DNA of 64,000 nucleotides. Source: Peptoniphilus obesi ph1 (GTDB lineage: Bacteria > Bacillota > Clostridia > Tissierellales > Peptoniphilaceae). Numbering within the stretch: position 1 is the first letter of the stretch; the number at the start of each line of letters is the position of its first letter. Of the stretch, positions 25,335-34,950 are shown piece after piece. The stretch covers positions 349,194 to 413,193 of the forward strand of contig NZ_HE978581.1 in assembly GCF_000311865.1 (NCBI RefSeq), given 5' to 3'. The translations under genes were made by a program, and so were the position numbers. A model generated the notes under the pieces. It worked only from the letters and a program-made list of their open reading frames with translations, did not search any database and had not been told where the DNA came from.

Positions 25335-26325
25335 TTTTACCTCCTTCTGGACCAAATTCATGGTATAACCAACACCTGCATAAATGTCCTGGATCATGTT
25401 CGGTTATAGGAGGAACATTATCTTTACATACGCGCATAGCTTGATCGCATCTTTCGTAGAATGGACATCCCTTAGGTGGTATATATAAATCTGGAGGAGT
25501 TCCCTTTATAGAATGAAGTTTATCATTTCTATCCATTTCTAATTTAGGTAATGAAGCTAATAATTTTTTAGTGTATGGATGCTTTGTATTATAGAATATT
25601 TCATTTGTTGATCCTTCTTCCATAATTTGTCCAGCATACATTACTTCTACTCTATTACTCATATCAGCTACAACTCCTAGGTCGTGAGTGATAAGTATTA
25701 TACTCATGCCAAATTCATTTTGAAGTTTTTTCATTAACTCAAGAATTTGAGCTTGGACTGTTACATCAAGTGCTGTTGTTGGCTCATCTGCAATAAGTAA
25801 TTTTGGTTTCATTATCATTGCTATTGCAATCATAACACGTTGACGCATACCTCCAGAAAACTCATGAGGATATTGGTTAATTCTGGTAGACGCACGTGGA
25901 ACTGAAACCATTTCAAGTATATTAATGGCTCTTTTCTTAGCTTCGTCATGAGAAATATTTTCATGTCTTAAAAGACCTTCCATTATTTGCTTTCCAACTT
26001 TCATTGTTGGGTTTAGTGAAGTCATAGGATCTTGAAATACCATAGATATATCATTTCCTCTGATAGCTCTCATTTCCTTATCAGTTTTTTTAATTATATC
26101 TTCACCTTGAAATAATATTTCTCCACCCTTATAAAAAGCTGGTGGATCTGGAAGAAGTTTCATTATTGAATTTGCTGTAACACTCTTACCACAGCCTGAT
26201 TCTCCTACTATTGCAACAGTTTGAGAACTAGGAACATTAAATGATATTCCTCTTACAGCTTCAACTTCTCCAAAGAAAGTCTTAAATGATACCTGTAAAT
26301 TTTTTACTTCTAATATATTTGTCAT
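25327..26325 (-). CDS. oppD: Oligopeptide ABC transporter ATP-binding protein OppD
   Basis: A 332-residue ATPase that pairs with OppF. Walker [14 protein letters not shown], signature [15 protein letters not shown], Walker [16 protein letters not shown], and the C-terminal Cys motif [14 protein letters not shown]. Two starts are possible. ATG 26325 has GTGAGG before it; GTG 26337 makes a 4-bp GTGA overlap with oppC. I give the ATG; the difference is four residues. Confidence 0.9.
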   Translation of the reverse strand: MTNILEVKNLQVSFKTFFGEVEAVRGISFNVPSSQTVAIVGESGCGKSVTANSIMKLLPDPPAFYKGGEILFQGEDIIKKTDKEMRAIRGNDISMVFQDPMTSLNPTMKVGKQIMEGLLRHENISHDEAKKRAINILEMVSVPRASTRINQYPHEFSGGMRQRVMIAIAMIMKPKLLIADEPTTALDVTVQAQILELMKKLQNEFGMSIILITHDLGVVADMSNRVEVMYAGQIMEEGSTNEIFYNTKHPYTKKLLASLPKLEMDRNDKLHSIKGTPPDLYIPPKGCPFYERCDQAMRVCKDNVPPITEHDPGHLCRCWLYHEFGPEGGKNA

Positions 26326-26333
26326 CTCTAGCC

Positions 26334-27296
26334 TCACTTTCTTAGTCTTGGGTCAAGAGCATCACGTAATCCATCGCCTAGAACATTAAAGCCAAACATA
26401 ATTAATGAAATCATTATAGCTGGCATAAGCACTTGATATCCAAGTCCTATCGCTAAAACTTCAATACCAGAGTTTGCCAAGTTACCTAGTGAAGGTAATG
26501 GATCTTGTAATCCCAATGATACAAAGGAAAGTGTAGCTTCAGAGAATATAGCTCTTGGAATTATAAGCGTTAAATTTACTAATATTGGACCTAATGTATT
26601 AGGTAGGATATGTTTAAATAATATCCATTTTCCCTTAGCTCCCATTGACTTAGCAGCCATTACATATTCCGATTCTTTTAAAGATAAAACTTGTCCTCTA
26701 ACTAAAATCGCTGTTGGTATCCAACCAGAAATTGTCAAGGCAAGAATTATTACACCAAGTGATGTTCCAGAACCAGATTCTGAAAAAACAACTGAAAGTA
26801 AGATTACCATTAGTAGGTATGGGATTGCATAGATAATTTCTGCTATACGCATCATTATTGTATCCACTTTTCCGTGGTTCATTCCCGCAATACCACCATA
26901 TAATACACCTATAGTGATATTAATAAAGGCAGCTAAAAATCCAATAAGTAATGAATATCTAGCACCATAAGTTACTCTTGTAAATAAATCCCTACCAAGA
27001 GAGTCTGTACCAAACCAAAATTGTGAATTTGGACTTATATTAGTATTTATCATATCCATTTGATAGTACTTATATGGTCTAATCATTGGTCCAACAATTG
27101 CAAAGATTACCATTATAATTATGATAACTAAACCTGACATAGCAAGCTTATTTGCTTTTAGTCTTCTCCATACATCTTCCCAGTAATTGATGGTGGGTCT
27201 TCTAATCTTTTCAGCATCTAAATTATCTTTATTAACTGGTTGAAACATTTCTGGACTTGGTTGAAAATTTATTTTTTCATTATTTAATTTATCCAT
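26334..27296 (-). CDS. oppC: Oligopeptide ABC transporter permease OppC
   Basis: A 320-residue inner-membrane permease with six spans. The N-terminal cytoplasmic stretch and first span are followed by FWFGTDSLGRDLFTRVTYGARYSL, typical of OppC/DppC. The ATPase-docking EAA loop is YVMAAKSMGAKGKWILFKHILPN. It starts at the base where oppB ends and overlaps oppD, so translation is coupled. Confidence 0.9.
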   Translation of the reverse strand: MDKLNNEKINFQPSPEMFQPVNKDNLDAEKIRRPTINYWEDVWRRLKANKLAMSGLVIIIIMVIFAIVGPMIRPYKYYQMDMINTNISPNSQFWFGTDSLGRDLFTRVTYGARYSLLIGFLAAFINITIGVLYGGIAGMNHGKVDTIMMRIAEIIYAIPYLLMVILLSVVFSESGSGTSLGVIILALTISGWIPTAILVRGQVLSLKESEYVMAAKSMGAKGKWILFKHILPNTLGPILVNLTLIIPRAIFSEATLSFVSLGLQDPLPSLGNLANSGIEVLAIGLGYQVLMPAIMISLIMFGFNVLGDGLRDALDPRLRK

Positions 27297-28222
27297 CAGT
27301 TTTTACCCCCAGTCAATTTAATTCTTGGATCAATAAACACATAAGCAATATCTACTATAAGAAGCATAAGAACTAAAACTATACCATAAAATACTGTTGT
27401 TCCCATGATTAATGTGTAGTCCCTGTCTGTTATAGATTTTATGAAGAATCTACCTAGACCTGGTATACCGAATATTTTTTCAACTACAAAAGATCCTACT
27501 AGTACGTCAGTTGCTATTGTTCCTAGTGATGAAACAACTGGTAATATAGAGTTTCTTATAGCGTGTTTAAGAATTACTGCTGATTTTTTAAGACCTTTAC
27601 TTCTCGCAGTCTTCATGTAATCTTGGTTTAATACCTCTAACATAGAAGATCTCATAAGTCTTGCTATTTGAGCAGTTGGCATTAAACATAGAGCTATGGA
27701 CGGAAGAATAGTGTGCTTAAATGTTCCCCATCCACTAATTGGTATAGATGTATTCTTAGCAACAAATTGTATAAGAATAGTACCCATTATAAATGAAGGT
27801 ACTGATATCCCTATCAAAGCAAATATCATACATATGTAATCTGGTGCTTTGTTTTGATAAATTGCAGCTAAAGATCCCAACAATACTCCAACTATTACTG
27901 CATATAGTAAGGCTTGTAAGCCTAGTCTTAATGAAACAGGAAAACCTCTTGCAATCATTTCATTTACTGTTTCAGTTTTTGATTTCATACTTTCGCCAAA
28001 ATCAAATCTAGCAATATTTTTTAAATAAATAATATATTGTTCCCCTGTAGATTTGTCTAGCCCATATCTAACTCTTAAATTCTGATAAACTGTCGCTGGA
28101 ATTTTACCTTCTTGTTGTAAAGGATTACCTGGTACAGCATGCATTAGAAAAAAAGTAAGGGTTATGATAAAAAAGATTGTTAGAATGGACATTCCTAGTC
28201 TTTTTGTTATAAACTTTAACAT
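27296..28222 (-). CDS. oppB: Oligopeptide ABC transporter permease OppB
   Basis: A 308-residue permease with six spans, opening MLKFITKRLGMSILTIFFIITLTFFLMHAVPGNP as usual for OppB/DppB. The EAA loop is YMKTARSKGLKKSAVILKHAIRN. It forms the membrane channel with OppC. It is 62 bp after oppA, with a small hairpin in the gap that may lower its expression relative to oppA. Confidence 0.9.
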   Translation of the reverse strand: MLKFITKRLGMSILTIFFIITLTFFLMHAVPGNPLQQEGKIPATVYQNLRVRYGLDKSTGEQYIIYLKNIARFDFGESMKSKTETVNEMIARGFPVSLRLGLQALLYAVIVGVLLGSLAAIYQNKAPDYICMIFALIGISVPSFIMGTILIQFVAKNTSIPISGWGTFKHTILPSIALCLMPTAQIARLMRSSMLEVLNQDYMKTARSKGLKKSAVILKHAIRNSILPVVSSLGTIATDVLVGSFVVEKIFGIPGLGRFFIKSITDRDYTLIMGTTVFYGIVLVLMLLIVDIAYVFIDPRIKLTGGKN

Positions 28223-28246
28223 TTCATATCCTTTCTAGCTTAAATT

Positions 28247-28271
28247 AAAGAAACCCCAAAAAGGGGTTCCT
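28247..28271 (-). terminator. Small intra-operon hairpin between oppA and oppB
   Basis: AACCCC (28252-28257) and GGGGTT (28263-28268) with a five-base loop, then TCTTTAATTT on the minus strand. Likely a partial terminator or an mRNA-stabilising hairpin that keeps oppA level above the membrane subunits. Confidence 0.5.
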
Positions 28272-28284
28272 CTAATCAAGATTT

Positions 28285-30102
28285 TTATTCTGCCATCTCA
28301 GCATAAGTTAATACTGGATATTGTAGAAGTGGTTTGTAAATGCCCTTTACATTTTCATTAACAAAATATGGTTGTGTATAGAAATAAAGTGGAACTATAG
28401 GCATATCTTCCATTAATATTTTTTCTGCTTCTTTCATTGAATCCATACGAACCTTTTGGTCTGGACTTTGAATAGCAGTTTTTATTAATTCATCATATTT
28501 TGGATTTGAATAACCTGAATCATTGAATGATCCGCCAGTTACAAATAAATCCATCATAGTCATTGGATCTGAATAGTCTCCAACCCATCCAGCACGGCTG
28601 ATGTCAAAGTCATGAGCTTTTTCACGTGCAAGTTTTACGTTGAAGTCAACATTTTCTAGTTGAACGTCTACTCCTAGAGTTTGTTTCCACATTTGTTGTA
28701 CAGCTTGTGCTATTTTTTTGTGTGCTTCGTCTGTATTGTAAAGAAGAACTTTACCATTAACATCTGCAACAGTTAAACCTTCTTCTTCTAATCCTTTTTC
28801 GAATAAAGCTTTTGCTTCTTCTGGATCAAATTTTAAGAAGTTTTCACTGCCATCTCTAAATTCTTTACCAGCTTCATCCATTAATCCATAAGGTACCATA
28901 CCTTCTGCTGGAATTTGTCCACCCTTAGTAATATTTTCGCATAGGCTCTTTCTATCTAACGCTAGAGAGAATGCTTTTCTAATATTAACATTTGTGAATG
29001 GGTTCTTTTCACTTTCTTTTGGAATATTGTTTAGGTTGTAGTAGTAAGTTCCTACTTGTTTACCAATAACAAGAATTGGATCTTCTTCAGTGAATTTTTG
29101 TGCTACAACTTCTTGAGGTGGGTCTACTTCAATCCAGTATTTACCACTATCAAAGTTTTGGAAAGCAGTGTTTGAATCTTCAAGTATATCCCAAGTTATT
29201 CCTGCAAGTTTAACTTTATCAGCGTTAAACCAATTTTCGTTTTTAACAACTTCTATCTTACTGTCATGTTCCCAACTTTGTAGTTTGAAAGCACCGTTTG
29301 ATACGTGTGTTTCAGCATCTGTTGCCCAGTCTGGGTTTTCTTCAACTACTTTTTGGTTAACTGGATATAAAGTATAGAAAGCAGTTAGGTCACTAAAGTA
29401 TGGAGTAGGGTTTTCAAGTGTTACTTCTAAAGTAGTATCATCTACTGCTTTAACTCCTACTTCAGCTCTAGCATCTGCTAGCCATTTTTCATAAACAGCT
29501 TGAGCTTTTTCATCATCTGATTTTCCGTCAACATCAAGACCAGTTAAATCTGCATCTGTGTATGTAACTTCATGATCAACTTCTTTAGTATCATTACCTG
29601 CATCATCTTTTACATAATAAATACCTGGTTTTTCAACTGAGTTATAAGCTTCTCCACCTTTTACGTAGTAAAGTTGGTAAGCATATGTTGAAGCTGTTTC
29701 AGGATCAAGAACTCTTAACCATGAGAATTCAAAATCTTTTGCTGTTACAGGATCTCCATTAGACCATTTCATACCATCTTTAATTTTGAAAGTATAGTGT
29801 AAACCGTCTTCAGAGATTTCTGGCATTTCAGCCATACCTGAAACAAGGTTTCCTTCTTCATCATAAGCTAATAAACCTGTAAATAGGTGATTTAAAATCC
29901 AAGATTCATGAGTACCTTGAGCTAATGCTGGGTCTAATGTTCCTGGTTCAGATTTATTTGCAGTATAAAGTATTTGACCTGATGAACTACTATCTGCTTC
30001 TGCGCCTTTTGATGTGTTAGCAGAATTTTTTTCGCCACATCCAGTTAGAACTAATGCTAAAACTAAGATTAGTCCTGCAAGGCTTTTGACTTTTTTAAAC
30101 AT
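28285..30102 (-). CDS. oppA: Oligopeptide-binding lipoprotein OppA
   Basis: A 605-residue substrate-binding protein of ABC importer family 5. It has a lipoprotein signal with lipobox LTGC (Cys22), so it is tethered to the outer face of the membrane. A Ser/Gly/Ala-rich linker follows, then the binding domain (EPGTLDPALAQGTHESWILNHLFTGLLAYD at about 55 onward). It has an insertion rich in acidic residues around 165-215 compared with short family members. First gene of oppABCDF; imports oligopeptides, a main carbon and nitrogen source for peptide-fermenting anaerobic cocci. Confidence 0.9.
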   Translation of the reverse strand: MFKKVKSLAGLILVLALVLTGCGEKNSANTSKGAEADSSSSGQILYTANKSEPGTLDPALAQGTHESWILNHLFTGLLAYDEEGNLVSGMAEMPEISEDGLHYTFKIKDGMKWSNGDPVTAKDFEFSWLRVLDPETASTYAYQLYYVKGGEAYNSVEKPGIYYVKDDAGNDTKEVDHEVTYTDADLTGLDVDGKSDDEKAQAVYEKWLADARAEVGVKAVDDTTLEVTLENPTPYFSDLTAFYTLYPVNQKVVEENPDWATDAETHVSNGAFKLQSWEHDSKIEVVKNENWFNADKVKLAGITWDILEDSNTAFQNFDSGKYWIEVDPPQEVVAQKFTEEDPILVIGKQVGTYYYNLNNIPKESEKNPFTNVNIRKAFSLALDRKSLCENITKGGQIPAEGMVPYGLMDEAGKEFRDGSENFLKFDPEEAKALFEKGLEEEGLTVADVNGKVLLYNTDEAHKKIAQAVQQMWKQTLGVDVQLENVDFNVKLAREKAHDFDISRAGWVGDYSDPMTMMDLFVTGGSFNDSGYSNPKYDELIKTAIQSPDQKVRMDSMKEAEKILMEDMPIVPLYFYTQPYFVNENVKGIYKPLLQYPVLTYAEMAE

Positions 30103-30202
30103 TACAATTCCTCCTATATATAATTTTAATAAATTTTACCATATATTTATTATTTTTGCAACACGCTAAAGCGTATCTTATTTAAAAATAACGTGTATAA
30201 TA
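30103..30202 (-). promoter_or_regulatory. oppA upstream region with an ACGC-N4-GCGT inverted repeat
   Basis: ACGC (30163-30166) and GCGT (30171-30174) are inverted, about 60 bp before the oppA start. The GC-containing motif stands out in very AT-rich DNA and could be an operator. The start has AGGAGG just upstream. Confidence 0.3.
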
Positions 30203-30263
30203 TGAGAAAAGCACATATATAGTGTGTCATAATAAAGATTATTATACCTGTATATATGTGCTT
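30203..30263 (-). terminator. Long hairpin behind secA
   Basis: Perfect 13-nt arms AAGCACATATATA (30209-30221) and TATATATGTGCTT (30251-30263) with an inner ATAAT/ATTAT stem. The minus strand continues TTTTCTC, a weak T run. It lies 110 bp after the secA stop; likely terminator or 3'-end stabiliser. Confidence 0.55.
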
Positions 30264-30372
30264 CTATTCATACTTTTATCTCGTTTTGTTAAATTTTAAT
30301 TTGAAAACAAACAAATATGATGTTTTTTTAATATTTTTTTCAATTTATCAGAGCAAATCGTAAAAATATTTT

Positions 30373-33114
30373 CTATTGTCTTTTGCCGTGACAGTTTTTA
30401 TATTTTTTGCCGCTACCGCATGGACATGGATCATTTCTGCCAATTTTCTTTTCTTTTTTTACATAAGGTTTTTGTTTTCCATCATCAGGGTTTACTGTTT
30501 CAATTTCTTTAGCAACCCTAACTCTTTGCATATTGTCTGGATTTTGAACGTGGAAAAGCATTTTCACTGTATCCTCTTTGATGTATTCATTCATTTCTTC
30601 GAACATATCAAAGCCTTCTTGTGAGTAGGCACGAACTGGGTCTACTTGTCCTACTGCTCTTAGACCAATACCTTTTCTAAGTTGGTCCATAGCATCTATG
30701 TGGTCCATCCATTTTTGATCGACAACTTGTAGTAGAACAATTCTTTCTACTTCTCTAAATTTATCTTTTTCAAATTCAGCTTCTTTTTCTTCATATTTAG
30801 CAAGAGCTTTTTCTGTTAAAGATTCTTTAACACTTTCAACATCTTTTTTGTCTATTGAATCTATAAAACCCTCTTCAAATCCAAATACACTTGTGCCAAA
30901 TTGTTCAAGCCCTTCAAAGTCAATATGACGTTTGTTATCGTGGTCCATTTTATTGTAGAAGTCTACATTTTTAGAAATTACATCTTCTATCATAACTAAG
31001 ATATCATCTTTTATATCTTCGCCTTCTAGAACTTTTCTTCTTTCTCCATAGATTACTTCTCTTTGTTTATTCATTACATCGTCATATTGAAGTACATTCT
31101 TTCTTATGGAGAAGTTATTTCCTTCTACTTTTCTTTGTGCTGATTCTATAAGTCTTGTTAATATTTTTGCTTCGATTGGTTCATCGTCTGGCGCATTTAT
31201 TTTTTCCATTGTTGCCTTAAACCTATCTCCAGCAAACAGTCTAATTAAATCATCGTCGCCTGATATAAAGAATTTTGTAGAACCTGGGTCTCCTTGACGA
31301 CCTGAACGACCTCTTAATTGGTTGTCAATTCTTCTTGATTCGTGTCTTTCTGTACCAATTATGTGAAGTCCGCCTGCTTCTAGAACTTTTTTAGCTTCTT
31401 CGTCTGTTTCTACTTTATATTTAGCTAGTAGTTCTTGGTATTTTTTTCTAGCTTCTAATATTTCTTGGTCATCTGTTTCGTTGTAGGAGTCAACTTGTTG
31501 AAGAACTTCATCTTCATATCCTTGTCTTTTTAGGTCTTCTTTTGCCATATAACCTGGGTTACCACCTAGTACGATATCAGTACCACGGCCCGCCATGTTT
31601 GTTGCAATTGTTACTGCATTATACCTACCTGCTTGAGCTACAATTTCAGATTCTTGAGCGTGCTTTTTAGCATTAAGTACATTGTGTTTAATTCCTGCTC
31701 TTTTTAATAATTTGGATAATTGTTCTGATTTTTCGATTGAAATTGTACCAACAAGGACTGGTTGCCCTTTTGCATGAGCTTCTTTTATTTCTTCTACAAC
31801 TGCATTAAATTTAGCATCTTCATTTTTATAGATCGCATCGTTGTTGTCTTCTCTTATTACAGGTCTATTTGTAGGGATTTCTATAACATCTATATTGTAG
31901 ATATCTCTAAATTCTTCTTCTTCTGTTAAAGCAGTACCTGTCATACCCGCTAGTTTTTTATACATTCTGAAATAGTTTTGGAAGGTTATTGTTGCAAGTG
32001 TTTTGGATTCAGCCTTAACTGTAAGTCCTTCTTTTGCTTCAATCGCTTGGTGTAGACCTTCTGAGTAACGTCTACCATACATAAGTCTTCCTGTAAATTC
32101 ATCTACTATTATGATTTCACCGTTTTCATCGACAACATAGTCTATGTCTTTTTTCATGTTTCCTCTAGCTTTTAAAGCTTGATTGATGTGGTGAGATATT
32201 TCCATGTTTTCAAGGTCTGATAAGTTATCTATATTGAAATAATTTTCTGCTTTTTCTATACCGTTTGGAGTTAGTGTAGATGTTTTTTGTTTTTCATCAA
32301 TAACAAAATCAACAGTTTCTTCTTCAAATTCTCTGTTAAATCTTTCTAGGTTTGATTCTTCTTCTGTTTTAACCCTAAATGATAAGCTATCTACAAAGTT
32401 TTTAGCCCTTACATATAGATCAGTTGATTCATCACCTTGACCTGAAATAATAAGTGGTGTTCTAGCTTCATCAATTAATATTGAGTCAACTTCGTCGACT
32501 ATACAATAGTTTAGAGGTCTTTGAACCATTTCTCTTTTATAGATAACCATGTTATCTCTTAGATAATCAAAGCCAAACTCGTTGTTAGTTCCGTAAGTTA
32601 TATCAGCATTGTAGGCTTTTTGTCTAGCTTCTTGGTCCATATCGTGTAATATACAGCCTACGCTTAGTCCTAAGAATTCATATACCTTGCCCATCCAATC
32701 CTTATCACGTTCTGCTAAGTAATCATTTACTGTTACAACATGGACTCCGTCTCCAGAAATGGCATTTAAATAAGCAGGTAGGGTTGCAACTAAAGTTTTA
32801 CCTTCACCTGTTTTCATTTCTGCAATTCTTCCTTGGTGTAAAACTATACCACCAATGATTTGCACTCTAAAATGCTTCATTCCTAAAACTCTATCTGAAG
32901 CCTCTCTCATAACTGCAAATGCTTCAACTAATAAATCATCTAGGCTTTCACCTTTTTTATATCTATCTTTAAACTCTTGAGTTTTTGCTTTTAATTCTTG
33001 ATCGCTAAGTTTTTGCATCTCATTATCCAATGCTATAACTTTATCAACCAATGGATTAATCTTTTTTAATTCTCTTTGACTATAAGATCCAAAAACCTTA
33101 CTAAATATCCCCAT
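30373..33114 (-). CDS. secA: Preprotein translocase ATPase SecA
   Basis: A 913-residue motor that pushes unfolded preproteins through SecYEG. Walker [24 protein letters not shown]-type [22 protein letters not shown], preprotein cross-linking region, and helicase motif [17 protein letters not shown] are intact. The C-terminal SEC-C zinc motif [14 protein letters not shown] is kept. ATG 33114 lies 9 bp after AAGGAAGG; an ATG at 33123 is too close to it. Unlike many Firmicutes it is not next to prfB, which is 17 kb away here. Confidence 0.96.
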   Translation of the reverse strand: MGIFSKVFGSYSQRELKKINPLVDKVIALDNEMQKLSDQELKAKTQEFKDRYKKGESLDDLLVEAFAVMREASDRVLGMKHFRVQIIGGIVLHQGRIAEMKTGEGKTLVATLPAYLNAISGDGVHVVTVNDYLAERDKDWMGKVYEFLGLSVGCILHDMDQEARQKAYNADITYGTNNEFGFDYLRDNMVIYKREMVQRPLNYCIVDEVDSILIDEARTPLIISGQGDESTDLYVRAKNFVDSLSFRVKTEEESNLERFNREFEEETVDFVIDEKQKTSTLTPNGIEKAENYFNIDNLSDLENMEISHHINQALKARGNMKKDIDYVVDENGEIIIVDEFTGRLMYGRRYSEGLHQAIEAKEGLTVKAESKTLATITFQNYFRMYKKLAGMTGTALTEEEEFRDIYNIDVIEIPTNRPVIREDNNDAIYKNEDAKFNAVVEEIKEAHAKGQPVLVGTISIEKSEQLSKLLKRAGIKHNVLNAKKHAQESEIVAQAGRYNAVTIATNMAGRGTDIVLGGNPGYMAKEDLKRQGYEDEVLQQVDSYNETDDQEILEARKKYQELLAKYKVETDEEAKKVLEAGGLHIIGTERHESRRIDNQLRGRSGRQGDPGSTKFFISGDDDLIRLFAGDRFKATMEKINAPDDEPIEAKILTRLIESAQRKVEGNNFSIRKNVLQYDDVMNKQREVIYGERRKVLEGEDIKDDILVMIEDVISKNVDFYNKMDHDNKRHIDFEGLEQFGTSVFGFEEGFIDSIDKKDVESVKESLTEKALAKYEEKEAEFEKDKFREVERIVLLQVVDQKWMDHIDAMDQLRKGIGLRAVGQVDPVRAYSQEGFDMFEEMNEYIKEDTVKMLFHVQNPDNMQRVRVAKEIETVNPDDGKQKPYVKKEKKIGRNDPCPCGSGKKYKNCHGKRQ

Positions 33115-33198
33115 TTCGCACATCCTTCCTTTTCAAAACTCTATTTTAACATTAATATTAATAATCTTCAATTTCAAATGCTCATATTTGTCATATTT

Positions 33199-34455
33199 TT
33201 ATCTAAATATCAAAGAATATATACCTATATAGGATAATATCATTTCTATTAATATTATAAACAAAGCAAGGAAAAGAAGCTCCATAAATAATTTATTTTG
33301 CGAAAAATCTTTAGAAATCCTGTCATCTGTAGAAACTGCACTCATTACAAGAGCTCCTGCTGTTGTAAACGGACTCAGTCCTGTGAAAGTTCCTCCGACT
33401 ATAACCATTGATATTAGTTCACTTGTAAAGTTTGGATCATTAAAACTAGATGTAATTTCTAAAACCATTGGAACTAGAGTTGGAAAAACTACTCCTAAAC
33501 CTGATGCAAAAAAAGAAATAGTGTTTGCAAAAAATAAAACAATTGGACCAGCATTTTGCTTATTTATGCTATTCGATAATTTATCAGCCATAAATTTCAC
33601 TCCGCCAGAAGAAATAACTATATTCATAAGCATTCCTACTCCTAATACAAGTAGTATTACTCCCCAAGGAATTTTTTTAATTGCTTCTTTTTCATCGCCT
33701 ATATTTAATAAGCCTAGTAAGGATCCCATTGCAAAAGCAGTAAGTCCAACATTTGTATGAAAAACAATAACAGATATTATAAGTATTAAAAGTGTGATTA
33801 GTGATATTATATGTTCTTTTTTAAAACTTGTTTTTTCTAATTCATGATCACTTTTATAATCTAATCTCCAACCCTTATAGTAAATAAAAACTACAAGTGA
33901 AATTACAAAAGCTGTAAGTATTCCTGATAGATAAAATTTTATATCAGGAGCTGGCTCAAAATCTTTTAAAAGTCCATGAACTACTGCATAGTCTGGCGTA
34001 AGAGGACTCATTCTTGCTCCCATTGCTCCGCACTGCCCAATTATTGATAACATAACTGGATTATGGCCAGTTGACATGGCAATTGGCACTGCCAAAACTG
34101 GAATTACTGCAAGTAGTGGGAGAGGTCCTGGACCAATTGAAGATAAAAAAGCTCCTATAATAAAAATTACAAGAGGTACTATGTATTTATGTTTTCCAAA
34201 TAAATATACAAGCTTATTTGCACTAATACTTAGAGTTTTATTATCTGTAAGTATTGCAAAATAAAAAGAAACTCCTGCCATTGTTATAAAAATATTTGCA
34301 GAAAAAGCTTCAATAATTATTTTCTCATCAAGTTTAAAAATAGTAGCAATAATCAAACTAGCTCCAAGAGCTAGGATCCCCATATTTAATTTTTTTATAA
34401 ATCCTATTACTATTACAAGTAACAAACTAATTAGTGAAATAATAGCGAGTTCCAT
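33199..34455 (-). CDS. MatC-like dicarboxylate/ion carrier (SLC13-type superfamily)
   Basis: A 418-residue membrane protein with about eleven spans in two halves. The first half has IGFIKKLNMGILALGASLIIA, resembling the MatC (malonate/dicarboxylate carrier) N-terminal domain. Both re-entrant regions carry GPGPLPLLAVIPVL and TFTGLSPFTTAGAL. Likely imports a small carboxylate or anion using a cation gradient; substrate not proven. ATG 34455 follows GGGAGG. Monocistronic, preceded by a leader with a hairpin. Confidence 0.75.
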   Translation of the reverse strand: MELAIISLISLLLVIVIGFIKKLNMGILALGASLIIATIFKLDEKIIIEAFSANIFITMAGVSFYFAILTDNKTLSISANKLVYLFGKHKYIVPLVIFIIGAFLSSIGPGPLPLLAVIPVLAVPIAMSTGHNPVMLSIIGQCGAMGARMSPLTPDYAVVHGLLKDFEPAPDIKFYLSGILTAFVISLVVFIYYKGWRLDYKSDHELEKTSFKKEHIISLITLLILIISVIVFHTNVGLTAFAMGSLLGLLNIGDEKEAIKKIPWGVILLVLGVGMLMNIVISSGGVKFMADKLSNSINKQNAGPIVLFFANTISFFASGLGVVFPTLVPMVLEITSSFNDPNFTSELISMVIVGGTFTGLSPFTTAGALVMSAVSTDDRISKDFSQNKLFMELLFLALFIILIEMILSYIGIYSLIFR

Positions 34456-34505
34456 TATAAACACCTCCCTTTTGTAAAATAATCTCTAATAAGTTTTTAC
34501 ACTAA

Positions 34506-34529
34506 AAAAGAAGCTTTAAAACTTCTTTT
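34506..34529. terminator. Hairpin in the leader of the MatC-like gene
   Basis: AAAAGAAG (34506-34513) pairs with CTTCTTTT (34522-34529); the minus strand continues TTTTTTAG. No minus-strand gene ends here, so it may attenuate transcription of the carrier gene that starts 51 bp further on. Confidence 0.45.
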
Positions 34530-34656
34530 AATCAAATCTTTAAATATTCTAATAATTTTTAATTTACATGTAAAAACTACTTATAAATAAATTTTTTTCT
34601 TTTAAACTCAATCATTTTTATTAAGCCTTTTAAAAAGCTCTAACTATTGCAATAAA

Positions 34657-34685
34657 TTGACAATATATTTTTATTGTGATAAAAT
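34657..34685 (+). promoter_or_regulatory. Strong sigma-A promoter of the leader RNA
   Basis: Perfect TTGACA (34657-34662), 17-nt spacer, TAAAAT (34680-34685). Start of transcription expected near 34692. Confidence 0.8.
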
Positions 34686-34691
34686 CGGTCT

Positions 34692-34907
34692 GTAAGAATC
34701 GGTAGTTATCAATACTTAATACTTGTATTGGTATTTTTATCTGATGTTAACAATAGCGATAAAGAGCCTTGTGAAGGCCTGATGTGGTCTTTATCAAACA
34801 GGCTAAAAAGTTTGTTATTTCTCAGAGTTTTTCAAAAAATCAAAAACAATAAAGCATCACTACCCTATAAGATTGCCTTTTAGATTTCTAAAGCAATCTT
34901 TTTTTGG
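34692..34907 (+). ncRNA. Structured leader RNA or small RNA of unknown class, ending in a terminator
   Basis: Between a consensus promoter and a strong terminator the sequence folds into an ordered set of helices. A closing stem GGTAGT (34701-34706) / ACTACC (34859-34864) encloses four hairpins. These are CAATAC/GTATTG (34710-34730), GATAAAGA/TCTTTATC (34758-34795) with inner GCCTT/AAGGC, CAAAC/GTTTG (34795-34814) and GTTTTT/AAAAAC (34827-34847). The RNA of about 215 nt lies directly before a YitT-like gene, so it may be a riboswitch or a free small RNA. I see none of the conserved cores of the common riboswitch classes, T-boxes, 6S RNA or tmRNA. Confidence 0.6.
34870..34905 (+). terminator. 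Terminator at the end of the leader RNA
   Basis: AGATTGC (34870-34876) pairs with GCAATCT (34893-34899), helped by TTTTAG/CTAAA, and is followed by seven Ts. It stands 45 bp before the YitT-like start, the position of a riboswitch expression platform. Confidence 0.8.
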
Positions 34908-34950
34908 TCATATTATTAAAGTAATTTAATATGGAGGTGTTTTTTTAGTT

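Noticed and set aside
26326-26337. GTG 26337 as the oppD start
   Set aside because: Possible through the GTGA overlap with oppC, but ATG 26325 with GTGAGG before it is at least as good; left open.
34692-34907. Leader RNA as T-box, lysine, purine, TPP, SAM, cobalamin riboswitch, 6S RNA or tmRNA
   Set aside because: I looked for the conserved cores of these classes (for example GGTGG-ACCGCG, CTGAGA, a tag frame) and saw none; rarer classes remain possible.
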